DNA from: Firmicutes bacterium HGW-Firmicutes-11
GTDB taxonomy: Bacteria > Bacillota > Clostridia > Peptostreptococcales > Anaerovoracaceae
Assembly: GCA_002840285.1 (NCBI GenBank)
Contig: PHAE01000012.1
Span: 1 to 56,524, forward strand
Direction of reading: 5' to 3'
Length of the DNA stretch: 56,524 bases
Shown here: positions 33,302 through 41,856 of the stretch, piece after piece
Position numbering within the stretch: the stretch's first letter is position 1
How the letters are laid out: each line of letters begins with the position of its first letter
Position numbers and translations under genes: made by a program
Notes under the pieces: model-generated
What the model was told of the DNA's origin: nothing
Seen by the model: the letters and a program-made list of their open reading frames with translations, nothing else
Database searches by the model: none

Positions 33302-34497
33302 TCCGACAGGAGTTTTTTGATACCCTGCGTCAGTCCTTCCACCGTGAGTTCATACATCGGAAAGAGTTCCGAAAGCGCTCCTAGGGTTTGATGACCGAAG
33401 ACGTGATCCCAATGACTTTTAGGGATGGGATTGAGCCAGATGTGATGCGGATACCGTGTTTTGATGCTCTTCAGCCACTGTATCCCGGGTATCTCATTGA
33501 ACAGTCCCACCATGCAATTCCCGCCGGGAGCAAAGAGCTCCGTCGGCGCCATGGTTCCATCCCCCACCAGGATGACCCGGTATTCGCTACTGAGATTTCC
33601 CATCACCCATTCCGTATCGACCCATTCTCCCCGCAGACAACGGGGAGTTTTGTATAAGTGCTCATAAATGCAATTGTGGAAGTAATACACCTGAAGATCG
33701 CTGAAATGAGTGGAGCGATCGACCGCTTGAAACAAAGCGCTGCACAGACGGCTGTGGATCAGCATGGATCCCGCAGAGTCAAAAAGAAGCAGTAGTTTGA
33801 TCGTATTCTTTCTCGGCTTTTCAAATGCAAGCTTTAGAAAGCCGCCGTTAGCAGAGGTGGCGTCGATGGTGCCGTCGATATCCAGCTCCATTTTTTCTGT
33901 AGGAACGGTGGAGGAATACTGGCGAAGCCGCCGCAGCGCTACTTGAAACTGTCTGGGGTCCAATATCTCGTCTTCACGGAAGTCGCGAAACTGCCTGTCT
34001 TCTGCGATCTGCAGAGCTGATCGATAACGACCCTCTCCTCCGATCCGTATCCCCTGTTCTGCAAATCCGCCATGGCCGAAGGCGGATGTCCCGCCGGTTC
34101 CCACCCAGTAGTTGCCTCCGCAGTGGCGTTCCTTCTGCTCCTCCAGGCGTTGCGCCAGAAGCTCCCGAAGTTCCTCAAGACCATAACGAGGCGTCAGAGG
34201 ATCCCATTTCTCCATAAGTTCTTCTTTCGTGCGTTGCAGCCCGTCGGAAAGCCAGGCAAAAACCTCCTCAGGTATCTCGGTAGCATCTTTCAGATCACGA
34301 AAATACAGGGCAAATGCCCTGTCGAATCGATCGTATTCAGCTTCACTTTTTACCAGGATGGACCGGCAAAGATAATAGAAATCCACCAGACTGGGGCCGC
34401 AGAGACCTTGCTCCAACGCGTCCATCAGATCCAGCCATTCGGTCAGCGAGACATTGCATTTCTGCTCTTTCAGGTGATAGAAAAATTCAATGAACAC
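33289..34497 (-). CDS. VWA-domain protein (CoxE-like)
   Basis: A 402-residue cytoplasmic protein with an N-terminal helical region ([22 protein letters not shown]) and a C-terminal von Willebrand A-like domain where [10 protein letters not shown] takes the place of the MIDAS DxSxS motif (D-SAG-S). It forms a pair with the MoxR ATPase upstream, an arrangement used for chaperone-like maturation of cofactors or complexes. I start at GTG 34497, five bases after the moxR stop, giving the usual FIEFFY N-terminus; an earlier in-frame ATG lies inside moxR. Target unknown. Its 3' end overlaps lexA by 13 bases. Confidence 0.8.
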   Translation of the reverse strand: MFIEFFYHLKEQKCNVSLTEWLDLMDALEQGLCGPSLVDFYYLCRSILVKSEAEYDRFDRAFALYFRDLKDATEIPEEVFAWLSDGLQRTKEELMEKWDPLTPRYGLEELRELLAQRLEEQKERHCGGNYWVGTGGTSAFGHGGFAEQGIRIGGEGRYRSALQIAEDRQFRDFREDEILDPRQFQVALRRLRQYSSTVPTEKMELDIDGTIDATSANGGFLKLAFEKPRKNTIKLLLLFDSAGSMLIHSRLCSALFQAVDRSTHFSDLQVYYFHNCIYEHLYKTPRCLRGEWVDTEWVMGNLSSEYRVILVGDGTMAPTELFAPGGNCMVGLFNEIPGIQWLKSIKTRYPHHIWLNPIPKSHWDHVFGHQTLGALSELFPMYELTVEGLTQGIKKLLSDQER

Positions 34498-34501
34498 CGT
34501 C

Positions 34502-35338
34502 TCAGCCCTTTTTCTGCAGGCCAAGTTTGCGACTGACCGCATCGATGTCCTGATTCTTTTTCAACAGAACGCCGGCAAAAGGCAGGTATTCCGCTATTTT
34601 TTCTGCCGGAACGCCGCTGATCTGAAGCGCCCGGATCCAGTCGATGAGCTCCGACGTGCTTGGTTTTTTTTGGATGTCCCGCACGTCCCGGATCTCGTAA
34701 AATGCTTCCATGGCCCGCTCCAATAAGTTGGCCTCCAGATCATCAAAGTGCACGTCGATGATGGATTTCATCTGCTCTTTGTCGGGAAATGCGATGTAAT
34801 GGAACACGCAACGGCGAAGAAACGGATCCGGAAGCTCTTTTTCCGCATTGGAAGTAATGATCACGATCGGTCTGTTTTTTGCCCGAATCGTTTCCTTTGT
34901 TTCGTGGATATAAAACTCCATGCGGTCCAGTTCCCACAGAAGGTCGTTGGGAAATTCCAAATCTGCCTTGTCGATCTCGTCGATCAACAAAACCGGTTGC
35001 TCTTTTGCGACGAATGCTTCTCCCAGTTTTCCAAGACGAATGTATTTACCGATGTCGGCGACATCCCCTTCGTTGAACTGGCTGTCATAAAGGCGTTGCA
35101 CCGTATCGTAAACGTATAGTCCTTCTCTCGCCTTGGTCGTGGATTTCACGCTCCAGACGAGCAATTCTTTTCCCAGCGAGCTGGCAATAGACTCGGCCAG
35201 CATGGTCTTTCCCGTTCCCGGCTCACCCTTTACCAACAGGGGTTTGCCCAAGGCAATGGATACATTCACAGCATGCATCAATTCAGGCGTTACCACATAG
35301 TCTGCGCTACCTGCAAAGTCTCCGAAGTGGTGTTGCAT
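34502..35338 (-). CDS. MoxR-family AAA+ ATPase
   Basis: A 278-residue AAA+ ATPase. Walker A GEPGTGKT (38-45), Walker B VLLIDEIDKAD (about 118-128), sensor region VIITSNAEKELPDPFLRRC. MoxR proteins act with VWA partners to remodel or assemble proteins, and the VWA gene follows directly. It starts 3 bases after the amidase stop... the amidase gene (36808-35342) is just upstream on the same strand, so the three may share a transcript. Confidence 0.9.
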   Translation of the reverse strand: MQHHFGDFAGSADYVVTPELMHAVNVSIALGKPLLVKGEPGTGKTMLAESIASSLGKELLVWSVKSTTKAREGLYVYDTVQRLYDSQFNEGDVADIGKYIRLGKLGEAFVAKEQPVLLIDEIDKADLEFPNDLLWELDRMEFYIHETKETIRAKNRPIVIITSNAEKELPDPFLRRCVFHYIAFPDKEQMKSIIDVHFDDLEANLLERAMEAFYEIRDVRDIQKKPSTSELIDWIRALQISGVPAEKIAEYLPFAGVLLKKNQDIDAVSRKLGLQKKG

Positions 35339-35341
35339 GTT

Positions 35342-36808
35342 TTATTCTCCCATCACGCTTACATTTAGCGCATTGATCACTCCCCTGGCCACAGCCACCG
35401 CATAGCTTTCGACATAAGCGTCGGTCAGCATTACGGTGAGATCGCCCGGATTGGAGAGGTGCCCGCCCTCGATGATGACCGCTGGCATCAAGCTTTTGTT
35501 CAAAACAGCATACTCGGGTTTGTTCTTGATTCCCCGATCAAAAAATCCGATTTCTGCGATCATCTCTTTTTGGATCGCCGCTGCCAGATCCTTGCTTAAT
35601 ACACCGTAACCCGCTTCCCATTCTTTTGTATAATAGAGGACTTCCGTCCCATTGGGCGTTGTCGTTTCGTTGGCATTGTTGTGAATGCTGATGAGCATGT
35701 CCGCATTCAATGTGTTCGCCGCCTCCGGTCTCGCATAGAGCGTCATCGGCGAATCGGTATCGCGAAGCAAAACGATATTAGCTCCCGCTTCTGTCAGGAT
35801 CTCCCGCAGTCGTAACGCTATGGCGAGGTTCAAATCCTTTTCCCAGATTTGGTGAACGCCGTCCAGCTTCCCTTCTGCTCCAGGATCCTTGCCTCCGTGT
35901 CCTACGTCAACGACGATCAATTTTCCCGTCGCTCTCCAGTCCAGTACCGGGATCCTGGCTTCTCTGACATCGGTATCGCCACGATCCACCGGGTCCGCCG
36001 GGATTCCTGGTTCTGCTGGGATTTCAGGGTTTGACGGAGCGTCAGGTTTGTCGAACTCGAGATAAACCGTCTTTCTGTCAGTAGAAAGACTTACCTTTCC
36101 TGCGGTCTTTCCCTTTAGATCGACCACGATTCGCACAGTATTCTCATTGAACTGGGAATATCGGACACCGGTCATATACTCGTTATCTGCCGCGATCTTG
36201 CCGACGCCCTGATCGAATGTGGCATTCTTTATGTCGATTCCGAACCGTTCCGGACCTTCATAGGCAAAGGTTCCGGTTCCGGTGATGATATTTCCTCCCG
36301 TAGCGACGACTCGATAAGAAGTAGGAGTTTCCTCCAGCGCGATGGAAAGTATTCTTGTCATGCCACTGTCTTTCGCTGTGATCACTGATACGGTACGGGT
36401 CTGCTGATCCCAACCCACCGTGCAATTAAGATTTTCCATCACAAAACGAAGCGGGATCATCGTTCGGTCATTGACGATCCTTGGTGGCACATCCATGTTT
36501 TTCGCAACGCCGTTGACAAATCCGACTGCATTGTCGATGGTGACCTGAACTTGATTGCTTCCAAGCACCGCTGTCGCCATCATCGCCTCCTGGTCCCATA
36601 GAACCTTAGCCCCCATCGCCTCCAGCAGCGCGCGGTAAGGGACCAGTGTGCGGTTCGACTCGATGAGCGGCGGCGCTGACGGGTCAAGAGGCACCGCCGC
36701 ACCGTTCAAATTCAATGATATAGGCGTATCTGCAAACACCATCGCGGTCCCCAAAAGCACGACGGTAAGAATGATCGCCAATACCATGGTGAAGCATCCG
36801 ATTTTCAT
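35342..36808 (-). CDS. N-acetylmuramoyl-L-alanine amidase with copper-amine-oxidase-like and AMIN domains
   Basis: A 488-residue secreted cell-wall hydrolase that cuts the amide bond between MurNAc and L-Ala. Signal peptide (about 1-27), a Cu-amine-oxidase N-like stalk domain (about 30-140; RTLVPYRALLEAMGA and RTMIPLRFVMENL repeats), an AMIN domain for septal targeting (about 155-255), a Pro/Glu-rich linker and an Amidase_3 domain (about 300-482) with VVDVGHGGKDPG, SIHNNAN and IEGGHLSNP zinc and catalytic sites. Start at 36808 after AAAGGGGAATGGA. A TATAAT at 36858-36853 on the minus strand may be its -10 box. Confidence 0.93.
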   Translation of the reverse strand: MKIGCFTMVLAIILTVVLLGTAMVFADTPISLNLNGAAVPLDPSAPPLIESNRTLVPYRALLEAMGAKVLWDQEAMMATAVLGSNQVQVTIDNAVGFVNGVAKNMDVPPRIVNDRTMIPLRFVMENLNCTVGWDQQTRTVSVITAKDSGMTRILSIALEETPTSYRVVATGGNIITGTGTFAYEGPERFGIDIKNATFDQGVGKIAADNEYMTGVRYSQFNENTVRIVVDLKGKTAGKVSLSTDRKTVYLEFDKPDAPSNPEIPAEPGIPADPVDRGDTDVREARIPVLDWRATGKLIVVDVGHGGKDPGAEGKLDGVHQIWEKDLNLAIALRLREILTEAGANIVLLRDTDSPMTLYARPEAANTLNADMLISIHNNANETTTPNGTEVLYYTKEWEAGYGVLSKDLAAAIQKEMIAEIGFFDRGIKNKPEYAVLNKSLMPAVIIEGGHLSNPGDLTVMLTDAYVESYAVAVARGVINALNVSVMGE

Positions 36809-36920
36809 TCCATTCCCCTTTTTAAAAGTCCCCTGAGTTTTGTCTGTCACTCATTATAATACAAAAAACGTTGGAAATGATAGGACTTTCGCGTAATGTA
36901 ATGGAAATGTAAAAACGCGG

Positions 36921-36949
36921 TTGATTTTTGGAAGACCATCCGTTATAAT
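36921..36949 (+). promoter_or_regulatory. Promoter of tRNA-Val
   Basis: -35 TTGATT (36921-36926), 17-base spacer, -10 TATAAT (36944-36949), 17 bases before the tRNA. Confidence 0.7.
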
Positions 36950-36965
36950 GATTCTCAGTGGTTTG

Positions 36966-37042
36966 GGGCGGTTAGCTCAGTTGGTTAGAGCACCTGCTCG
37001 ACAAGCAGGGGGTCGTTGGTTCGAGTCCAATACTGCCCACCA
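36966..37042 (+). tRNA. tRNA-Val (anticodon GAC)
   Basis: A 77-nt tRNA with CCA encoded. Acceptor GGGCGGT pairs with ACTGCCC; anticodon stem CCTGC/GCAGG with loop TCGACAA gives anticodon GAC, reading GUC; T-loop GGTTCGAGTCC is standard. Confidence 0.97.
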
Positions 37043-37101
37043 GACAAACAGAATGTCCTTTTCGGGGCAGGCAAATAGAGATTTATACTCTCTGAAAGAT
37101 T

Positions 37102-37136
37102 CGGCATAGTCGTTTATAGCGACTATGCCGTTTTTT
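37102..37136 (+). terminator. Terminator after tRNA-Val
   Basis: A perfect 11-bp stem CGGCATAGTCG/CGACTATGCCG followed by TTTTTT. Confidence 0.85.
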
Positions 37137-37138
37137 CG

Positions 37139-38314
37139 TCAGTACGGTCTTGTCAGTGGCAGTTCGTTGTTTGTTCCTTTGGACATCAGGATCTGATGGA
37201 GGTCGATGCCGCCGCAATTGAAGTTGGCGGCGCAGGCAACAAGATACAATTCCCACATGCGGATAAACCGGTCGTCAAACATGGTTTTGATCGTATCCAT
37301 CTCGTTTAGGAAGTTTGCGTGCCAGCAGAGTAACGTTTTTGTATAATGACGCCGCAAGCTTTCCACGTCAAGTGTGAAAAAACGGTGCTCTCCGCAGAGA
37401 TGGACGATCTCCCGCAAGCTGGGTATGGTTCCGCCCGGAAAGATGTATTTTCTGATCCAGGGATCGCCGTCGCTTTCCTTCAAAGCGCTGATATAATGAA
37501 GCAGGAACAACCCGCCTGGTTTCAATACTTTGTCGACATTCTTAAGAAACAGATCGTAATTGCTCCGTCCGACATGTTCGATCATCCCAACGCTGACGAT
37601 TCTGTCAAACATCCAGTCGGACTTCATCAAATCCCGGTAATCCATGACCTTGATGTCGACGAGATCCGAAAGGTTTGCGGCCGCGACGCGTTGTCTGCTT
37701 TCTCTGGCCTGTTCTTCACTGAGGGTGATCCCAACGCTTTTCACACCGTATTCCTTTGCCGCCTTGATCAGTAGATGTCCCCAGCCGCATCCTATATCAA
37801 GAAGGTGCATGTCTTTCGCCAAATGTAGTTTCTTCAGCAGATGGTCGGTCTTGTTTTCCTGGGCTTGATCCAGTGTGTCATCATCAGTTTTAAAATAAGC
37901 GCAGGAATAATTCAAGGTGTTTCCCAGCCAAAGCTTGTAGAAATCATTGCCGATGTCGTAATGGTAAGTGACTTCTTTCTTTTGGTTTTCCGCTTTGGTC
38001 GAGGTATGAAGGAGTTTTCGCATTGATTTCTTATCGACGGAAAATTTATTTGAATGGCTCATCACAAGGGTCAGCGCAGTGAATAGATCCCCCTCCACAA
38101 GGATCCCCCCGTCCATGTAGGCTTCGCCCAACGCCAGTGAGGTGCTGTCGCGAAGTTCCGCCATGGTGATCGGTTTTGTGATCTTTACTTTGAATACCGG
38201 TGACCCGGTTCCGATCGTAAATCGGTCCTCGTTCAATAATTCCACTTCAAATGGGATCTCGTCAAATTGCGACAGAAATTTTTTTGCGATTTCTTTCTTG
38301 ATATCAAGTAGCAT
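37139..38314 (-). CDS. cfa: Cyclopropane-fatty-acyl-phospholipid synthase family
   Basis: A 391-residue SAM-dependent enzyme that adds a methylene bridge across double bonds of membrane lipid acyl chains. SAM site LLDIGCGWGHLLIKAA, VGMIEHVGRSNYD, GLFLLHYISA and the conserved GGTIPSLREI are visible. Start at 38314 after AAAGGAG; a longer in-frame version has no binding site. Its stop is 2 bases from the tRNA terminator. A single gene; the related methyl-branched fatty acid enzymes cannot be excluded. Confidence 0.92.
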   Translation of the reverse strand: MLLDIKKEIAKKFLSQFDEIPFEVELLNEDRFTIGTGSPVFKVKITKPITMAELRDSTSLALGEAYMDGGILVEGDLFTALTLVMSHSNKFSVDKKSMRKLLHTSTKAENQKKEVTYHYDIGNDFYKLWLGNTLNYSCAYFKTDDDTLDQAQENKTDHLLKKLHLAKDMHLLDIGCGWGHLLIKAAKEYGVKSVGITLSEEQARESRQRVAAANLSDLVDIKVMDYRDLMKSDWMFDRIVSVGMIEHVGRSNYDLFLKNVDKVLKPGGLFLLHYISALKESDGDPWIRKYIFPGGTIPSLREIVHLCGEHRFFTLDVESLRRHYTKTLLCWHANFLNEMDTIKTMFDDRFIRMWELYLVACAANFNCGGIDLHQILMSKGTNNELPLTRPY

Positions 38315-38381
38315 GCCCGCTCTCCTTTCCCGATGATACCAATATTGTATCAAAGATGGGAACAAAACGGAACTCCACTTG

Positions 38382-39980
38382 TTACGAAGATGGGGCCATT
38401 TCTAAAAATTTGGCTTCTTTGTTTTTCTCCTCGATCCGACGCAGGATCCATAAATTCGTCAGTAACACGACCGGACGAAGAAGCCGGTCTTCCACAAGAA
38501 GCGTCGTATCCGTGAAACCCAGCATTTCCTTCGTGACATTTTCCGACAAAATCCAGCGCGCCGCCTTGTACGGCAAGCGTTCCATAACGATCTCGACGCC
38601 GTATTCATGCTTCATCCTGTATTCCAGCACTTCGAACTGCATCACGCCGACGACGCCGATCGTCAATGTTTCCACCCCCATGTTGGGTCGTTTGAACACT
38701 TGGATCGCGCCTTCCTCAGCGATTTGTGCAATGCCTTTGAGGAATTGTTTGCGCTTCAATGCGTTTTTCGTCATCACCGTGGCAAAATGCTCCGGAGAAA
38801 ACATGGGAATTCCTTCAAACCGAAATTCTTTTTTTCCGGCATACAGCGTATCGCCGATGTTGAACATGCCCGGGTCAAAGATGCCGATGATGTCTCCCGC
38901 GTACGCTTCCTCTACCATCGTTCGTTCCTGGGCAAAGAACTGCTGAGGTTGGGTCAATCGGATCGCTTTTCCGGTTCGCTGGTGATTGACCTGGATCCCT
39001 TTTTCAAATGTGCCGGAACAAATCTTTATGAAAGCGATGCGGTCGCGGTGAGCCGCATCCATGTTGGCCTGGATTTTGAAGACAAAGCCGGAAAATTCGT
39101 CGCCATCCGGCGCGATGGGCCCTTTGTCGCTTGCGCTTGGTCCCGGAGAGGGCGCAAGGGCAATGAATTCGTCCAAAAATCCCTGCACGCCAAAGTTTGT
39201 CATCGCACTTCCAAAGAACATCGGCGTCAATTCACCGGCCAACACTCGGGCAATATCGAAGTCGTCTCCTGCAATGTCCAGCAGTTCGATGTCTTCCTTC
39301 AGCTTTTCCGCATGATACGAACCCAGAAGCGCGGGAAATTCCGATTGTTCTGCACTATGAACGGTGGAGTTCACTGTATGTTTGTTTTGCCCGCTACCGG
39401 CGAACAATTCGATTCGTTTCAGCTTCCTGTTGTAAACGCCTTTAAATTCGTCCCCGGCGCCGATCGGCCAATTGACCGGATAGGAACAGATGCCCAGCGC
39501 CGTTTCGATTTCCTGCATCAGTTCAAAGGGATCTTTGCAAAAACGATCCAGTTTGTTGACAAATGTAAAAATCGGGATCCCCCGCATCCGGCATACATGG
39601 AACAGTTTTCTGGTCTGTTCCTCCACGCCCTTTGCTCCATCGATGAGCATCACTGCGCTGTCCGCCGCGGTCAGCGTGCGGTAGGTGTCTTCGCTGAAAT
39701 CCTGATGGCCTGGCGTATCTAAGATATTGACCCGCCAGCCCTTGTAATCGAAGTTCAAAACGCTTGATGTGACGGTGATCCCACGTTCTTTTTCGATCTC
39801 CATCCAGTCGGCCACCGCATGCTTGCTTGCTTTTCTCCCTTTCACCGCACCGGCGAGGCGTATGGCCCCTCCAAACAAAAGAAGTTTTTCTGTCAAGGTT
39901 GTTTTCCCCGCATCGGGGTGGGATATGATGGCGAAGGTCTTTCTTCGTTTTACTTCATTGGTTCTTGTATTTTTAGTCAT
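38382..39980 (-). CDS. prfC: Peptide chain release factor 3
   Basis: A 532-residue translational GTPase that removes RF1/RF2 from the ribosome after termination. G1 SHPDAGKTT (20-28), switch G2 region ERGITVTSS, G3 DTPGHQDFSEDTYR, G4 NKLDR; the SEDTYRTLTAADSA stretch is typical of RF3 instead of EF-G. ATG at 39980 is 11 bases after AAAGGA; a GTG nine codons upstream is possible. Single gene between cfa and tRNA-Arg. Confidence 0.95.
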   Translation of the reverse strand: MTKNTRTNEVKRRKTFAIISHPDAGKTTLTEKLLLFGGAIRLAGAVKGRKASKHAVADWMEIEKERGITVTSSVLNFDYKGWRVNILDTPGHQDFSEDTYRTLTAADSAVMLIDGAKGVEEQTRKLFHVCRMRGIPIFTFVNKLDRFCKDPFELMQEIETALGICSYPVNWPIGAGDEFKGVYNRKLKRIELFAGSGQNKHTVNSTVHSAEQSEFPALLGSYHAEKLKEDIELLDIAGDDFDIARVLAGELTPMFFGSAMTNFGVQGFLDEFIALAPSPGPSASDKGPIAPDGDEFSGFVFKIQANMDAAHRDRIAFIKICSGTFEKGIQVNHQRTGKAIRLTQPQQFFAQERTMVEEAYAGDIIGIFDPGMFNIGDTLYAGKKEFRFEGIPMFSPEHFATVMTKNALKRKQFLKGIAQIAEEGAIQVFKRPNMGVETLTIGVVGVMQFEVLEYRMKHEYGVEIVMERLPYKAARWILSENVTKEMLGFTDTTLLVEDRLLRPVVLLTNLWILRRIEEKNKEAKFLEMAPSS

Positions 39981-40076
39981 TATGTGTGTATTCCTTTTCT
40001 GCGACACGATTTGTTTATTGTATCAAATATCCAGGTACTTGGATACTCTTTTCTCGTTGTGCGGCAACGGTTTCGA

Positions 40077-40105
40077 TTGACATCGGCTATTGTTTGCTGT
40101 ATTAT
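40077..40105 (+). promoter_or_regulatory. Promoter of tRNA-Arg
   Basis: -35 TTGACA (40077-40082), 17-base spacer, -10 TATTAT (40100-40105). Confidence 0.7.
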
Positions 40106-40139
40106 CTATTGAGTCGGATGGTAGGAAACAGAACGTCAT

Positions 40140-40216
40140 GCACCCGTAGCTCAGATGGATAGAGCGTTAGACTCCGACTCTAAAGGCCGCAGGTTCGACT
40201 CCTGTCGGGTGTACCA
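40140..40216 (+). tRNA. tRNA-Arg (anticodon CCG)
   Basis: A 77-nt tRNA with CCA encoded. Acceptor GCACCCG pairs with CGGGTGT (G1-U72); anticodon stem TTAGA/TCTAA with loop CTCCGAC gives anticodon CCG, reading CGG. Confidence 0.96.
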
Positions 40217-40258
40217 AGAGAAAAGAGGCTGTCTCAAATGAAATTGAGACAGCCTCTG
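40217..40258 (-). terminator. Terminator of the PadR/HAAS pair (shared stem sequence)
   Basis: A perfect 13-bp stem (GAGGCTGTCTCAA at 40225-40237 with its complement at 40244-40256), followed on the minus strand by TTTTCTCTT. On the plus strand it may also end the tRNA-Arg transcript, but no T-run follows. Its stem is shared with the hairpin at 25350-25386. Confidence 0.75.
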
Positions 40259-40269
40259 CCAGTGTTCTA

Positions 40270-41256
40270 CTATTTTGCAAGGGCCCGGTACCAGGCAGTC
40301 CCTGTGTCCGCTAAAAAGACCACAACAAGCACTCCTGCAAAGAACTGTTTCAGCATATCGAGAAAGGGCACGATCGCCAGGATCTCGTTCTGGCCAAGTT
40401 CCGGATTCCAGATGGCCGGATGGGAGAAGACGTAGAGCAGGAGGCCGATACCTACCACATTGCAGATCGTTGTAGCGATCGCCAATCGTATTGTGTACCT
40501 GCGCTCCAGCAAGTGAAATGCTTCTTTGAGCAGGGCGGCGCTCAGGCTGAGATTGATCAACAGCAGACGTTCCTTCACTACAGTGGTATCGAACACGGGA
40601 ATGCTGATATACTGTCCCCCGTCGGAATAGAACACGGCAATCAATTGTGGCGCTGTATTGAACAAAAGGATCACGAGCACCAGGAACACGATGCCTACTA
40701 AGGGTTCCCATGCCTTGATGATGGTTTTATTTCCCGGTATCGGTGGCAACTCAGACAGTTTCCATGACTCCTCTGTCCCCTTTTCCTTTTTCCCGTCACA
40801 GCGTTCCACGATAGCGAAGATCACAGTGACCCAGGCGACCGCCTGCAAGAGAGCTTGCAACACGGTTGCAATCAGATTTATACCAAAACCAACCGGATCC
40901 GCCTCTGCAGATACGATATAGGCAATGCTCAATGCGGCTGTGAGCCCGATCGCGACTGATGCGACCACGATTTTTAACACGAGCAAATATAACTCATAGA
41001 ACGCGGGGCCGATCAGATACCTGCGGTTTTCCCGATACTTGTCCGCCAAGTCGGCAGGTTTTCCCAACTCATGTAGCACGGCATCCAGTGCTGCTTCGGG
41101 CTCCATGCCTTCAAATTGCGACGTCATATCTTCGATCAGACTCCGCAGTTCCATGTCGATATCACTTTTTTGTGTTGCCGGCAACCGCTTCGTTACCTCA
41201 AAAACATAGCGATCGGTCATTTCCTTCACATAGTTCTTGTCTTTGCTATTCAACAT
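40270..41256 (-). CDS. HAAS-domain (DUF1700-like) membrane protein
   Basis: A 328-residue protein. Residues 1-85 form the helical HAAS/DUF1700-type signalling domain (YVFEVTKRLPATQKSDIDMEL and LGKPADLADKYRENR), followed by about seven membrane helices. Such proteins are regularly encoded after PadR regulators and are thought to relay a membrane signal. Start at 41256 after GGAGGTGGCGAAG, overlapping the padR end by 11 bases, so translation is coupled. Function unknown. Confidence 0.8.
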   Translation of the reverse strand: MLNSKDKNYVKEMTDRYVFEVTKRLPATQKSDIDMELRSLIEDMTSQFEGMEPEAALDAVLHELGKPADLADKYRENRRYLIGPAFYELYLLVLKIVVASVAIGLTAALSIAYIVSAEADPVGFGINLIATVLQALLQAVAWVTVIFAIVERCDGKKEKGTEESWKLSELPPIPGNKTIIKAWEPLVGIVFLVLVILLFNTAPQLIAVFYSDGGQYISIPVFDTTVVKERLLLINLSLSAALLKEAFHLLERRYTIRLAIATTICNVVGIGLLLYVFSHPAIWNPELGQNEILAIVPFLDMLKQFFAGVLVVVFLADTGTAWYRALAK

Positions 41257-41602
41257 CTTCGCCACCTCCATCGGCGATCAACTGATTCGTGCGTTCCACC
41301 ATATCGCTCCACTCCTTGCAGAGTTGCTGGAACACTTCGGAACCAGTTACACTTAACACATAGTATTTTCTGGGTTTTGCTCCTGTTGTCTCCCATTCGC
41401 TGTGCAGTAATCCTTGCTTTTCCAGCCTTCGTAACAATGGATAAAGCGTACCTGCATCTACCGCGACTTGCTTTTCTTCCAGATTCTGGACCAGTGCATA
41501 GCCATACTTCGGTTCCTTCAACTGGCTGAGCACGCTCAGGACGATCGTGCCTCGACGAAGCTCCAGCATCAGGTTTTCTACGATTTTCTGTGTATCGTCC
41601 AT
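41246..41602 (-). CDS. PadR-family transcriptional regulator
   Basis: A 118-residue winged-helix repressor: LRRGTIVLSVLSQLKEPKYGYALV, then VDAGTLYPLLRRLEKQGLL (recognition helix and wing) and PRKYYVLSVTG. A C-terminal helix forms the dimer. PadR regulators usually control the membrane protein gene next to them and themselves. ATG at 41602 after AAAAGGACGGTGA; the upstream in-frame ATG overlaps the -10 box. Ligand unknown. Confidence 0.92.
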   Translation of the reverse strand: MDDTQKIVENLMLELRRGTIVLSVLSQLKEPKYGYALVQNLEEKQVAVDAGTLYPLLRRLEKQGLLHSEWETTGAKPRKYYVLSVTGSEVFQQLCKEWSDMVERTNQLIADGGGEDVE

Positions 41603-41624
41603 TTTGTTCACCGTCCTTTTCTGC

Positions 41625-41654
41625 ATTATACTGTATGTCGCACACTATTGTCAA
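41625..41654 (-). promoter_or_regulatory. Promoter of the PadR/HAAS pair
   Basis: Minus-strand consensus -35 TTGACA (41654-41649), 18-base spacer, -10 TATAAT (41630-41625), leaving a leader of about 15-20 bases. Confidence 0.75.
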
Positions 41655-41669
41655 TATAATATTATTTAT

Positions 41670-41700
41670 CCAAGGCGCCAGGCACCTTTCCTTGCCTTGG
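41670..41700. repeat. REP-like hairpin (GCCAGGCACC motif)
   Basis: CCAAGGC and GCCTTGG form a 7-bp stem around GCCAGGCACCTTTCCTT; a GGCACC copy follows near 41716. From memory, such motifs belong to palindromes mobilised by REP-associated (Y1) transposases. No such transposase is in the window. Confidence 0.35.
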
Positions 41701-41820
41701 ATATTTATCGTGTTTGGCACCCTTACTTAAAATTCTCATCCCGGCCAAAAACTTCCTGCTGATTTGGTTCCTAACAGCTATGTTTTCTGATACAATATGG
41801 AAGAAAAGTGCAAACAAATC

Positions 41821-41837
41821 GCGTCGGGGTCCGACGC
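41821..41837 (+). promoter_or_regulatory. Leader hairpin of the Na/Pi cotransporter gene
   Basis: GCGTCGG-GGT-CCGACGC is a perfect 7-bp stem 9 bases before the GGAGG of the cotransporter gene; a TACAAT box with TTCCTA 17 bases upstream (about 41774-41802) is the likely promoter. The hairpin could stabilise the message or be an operator. Confidence 0.35.
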
Positions 41838-41856
41838 TCTATTTTGGAGGATATTT

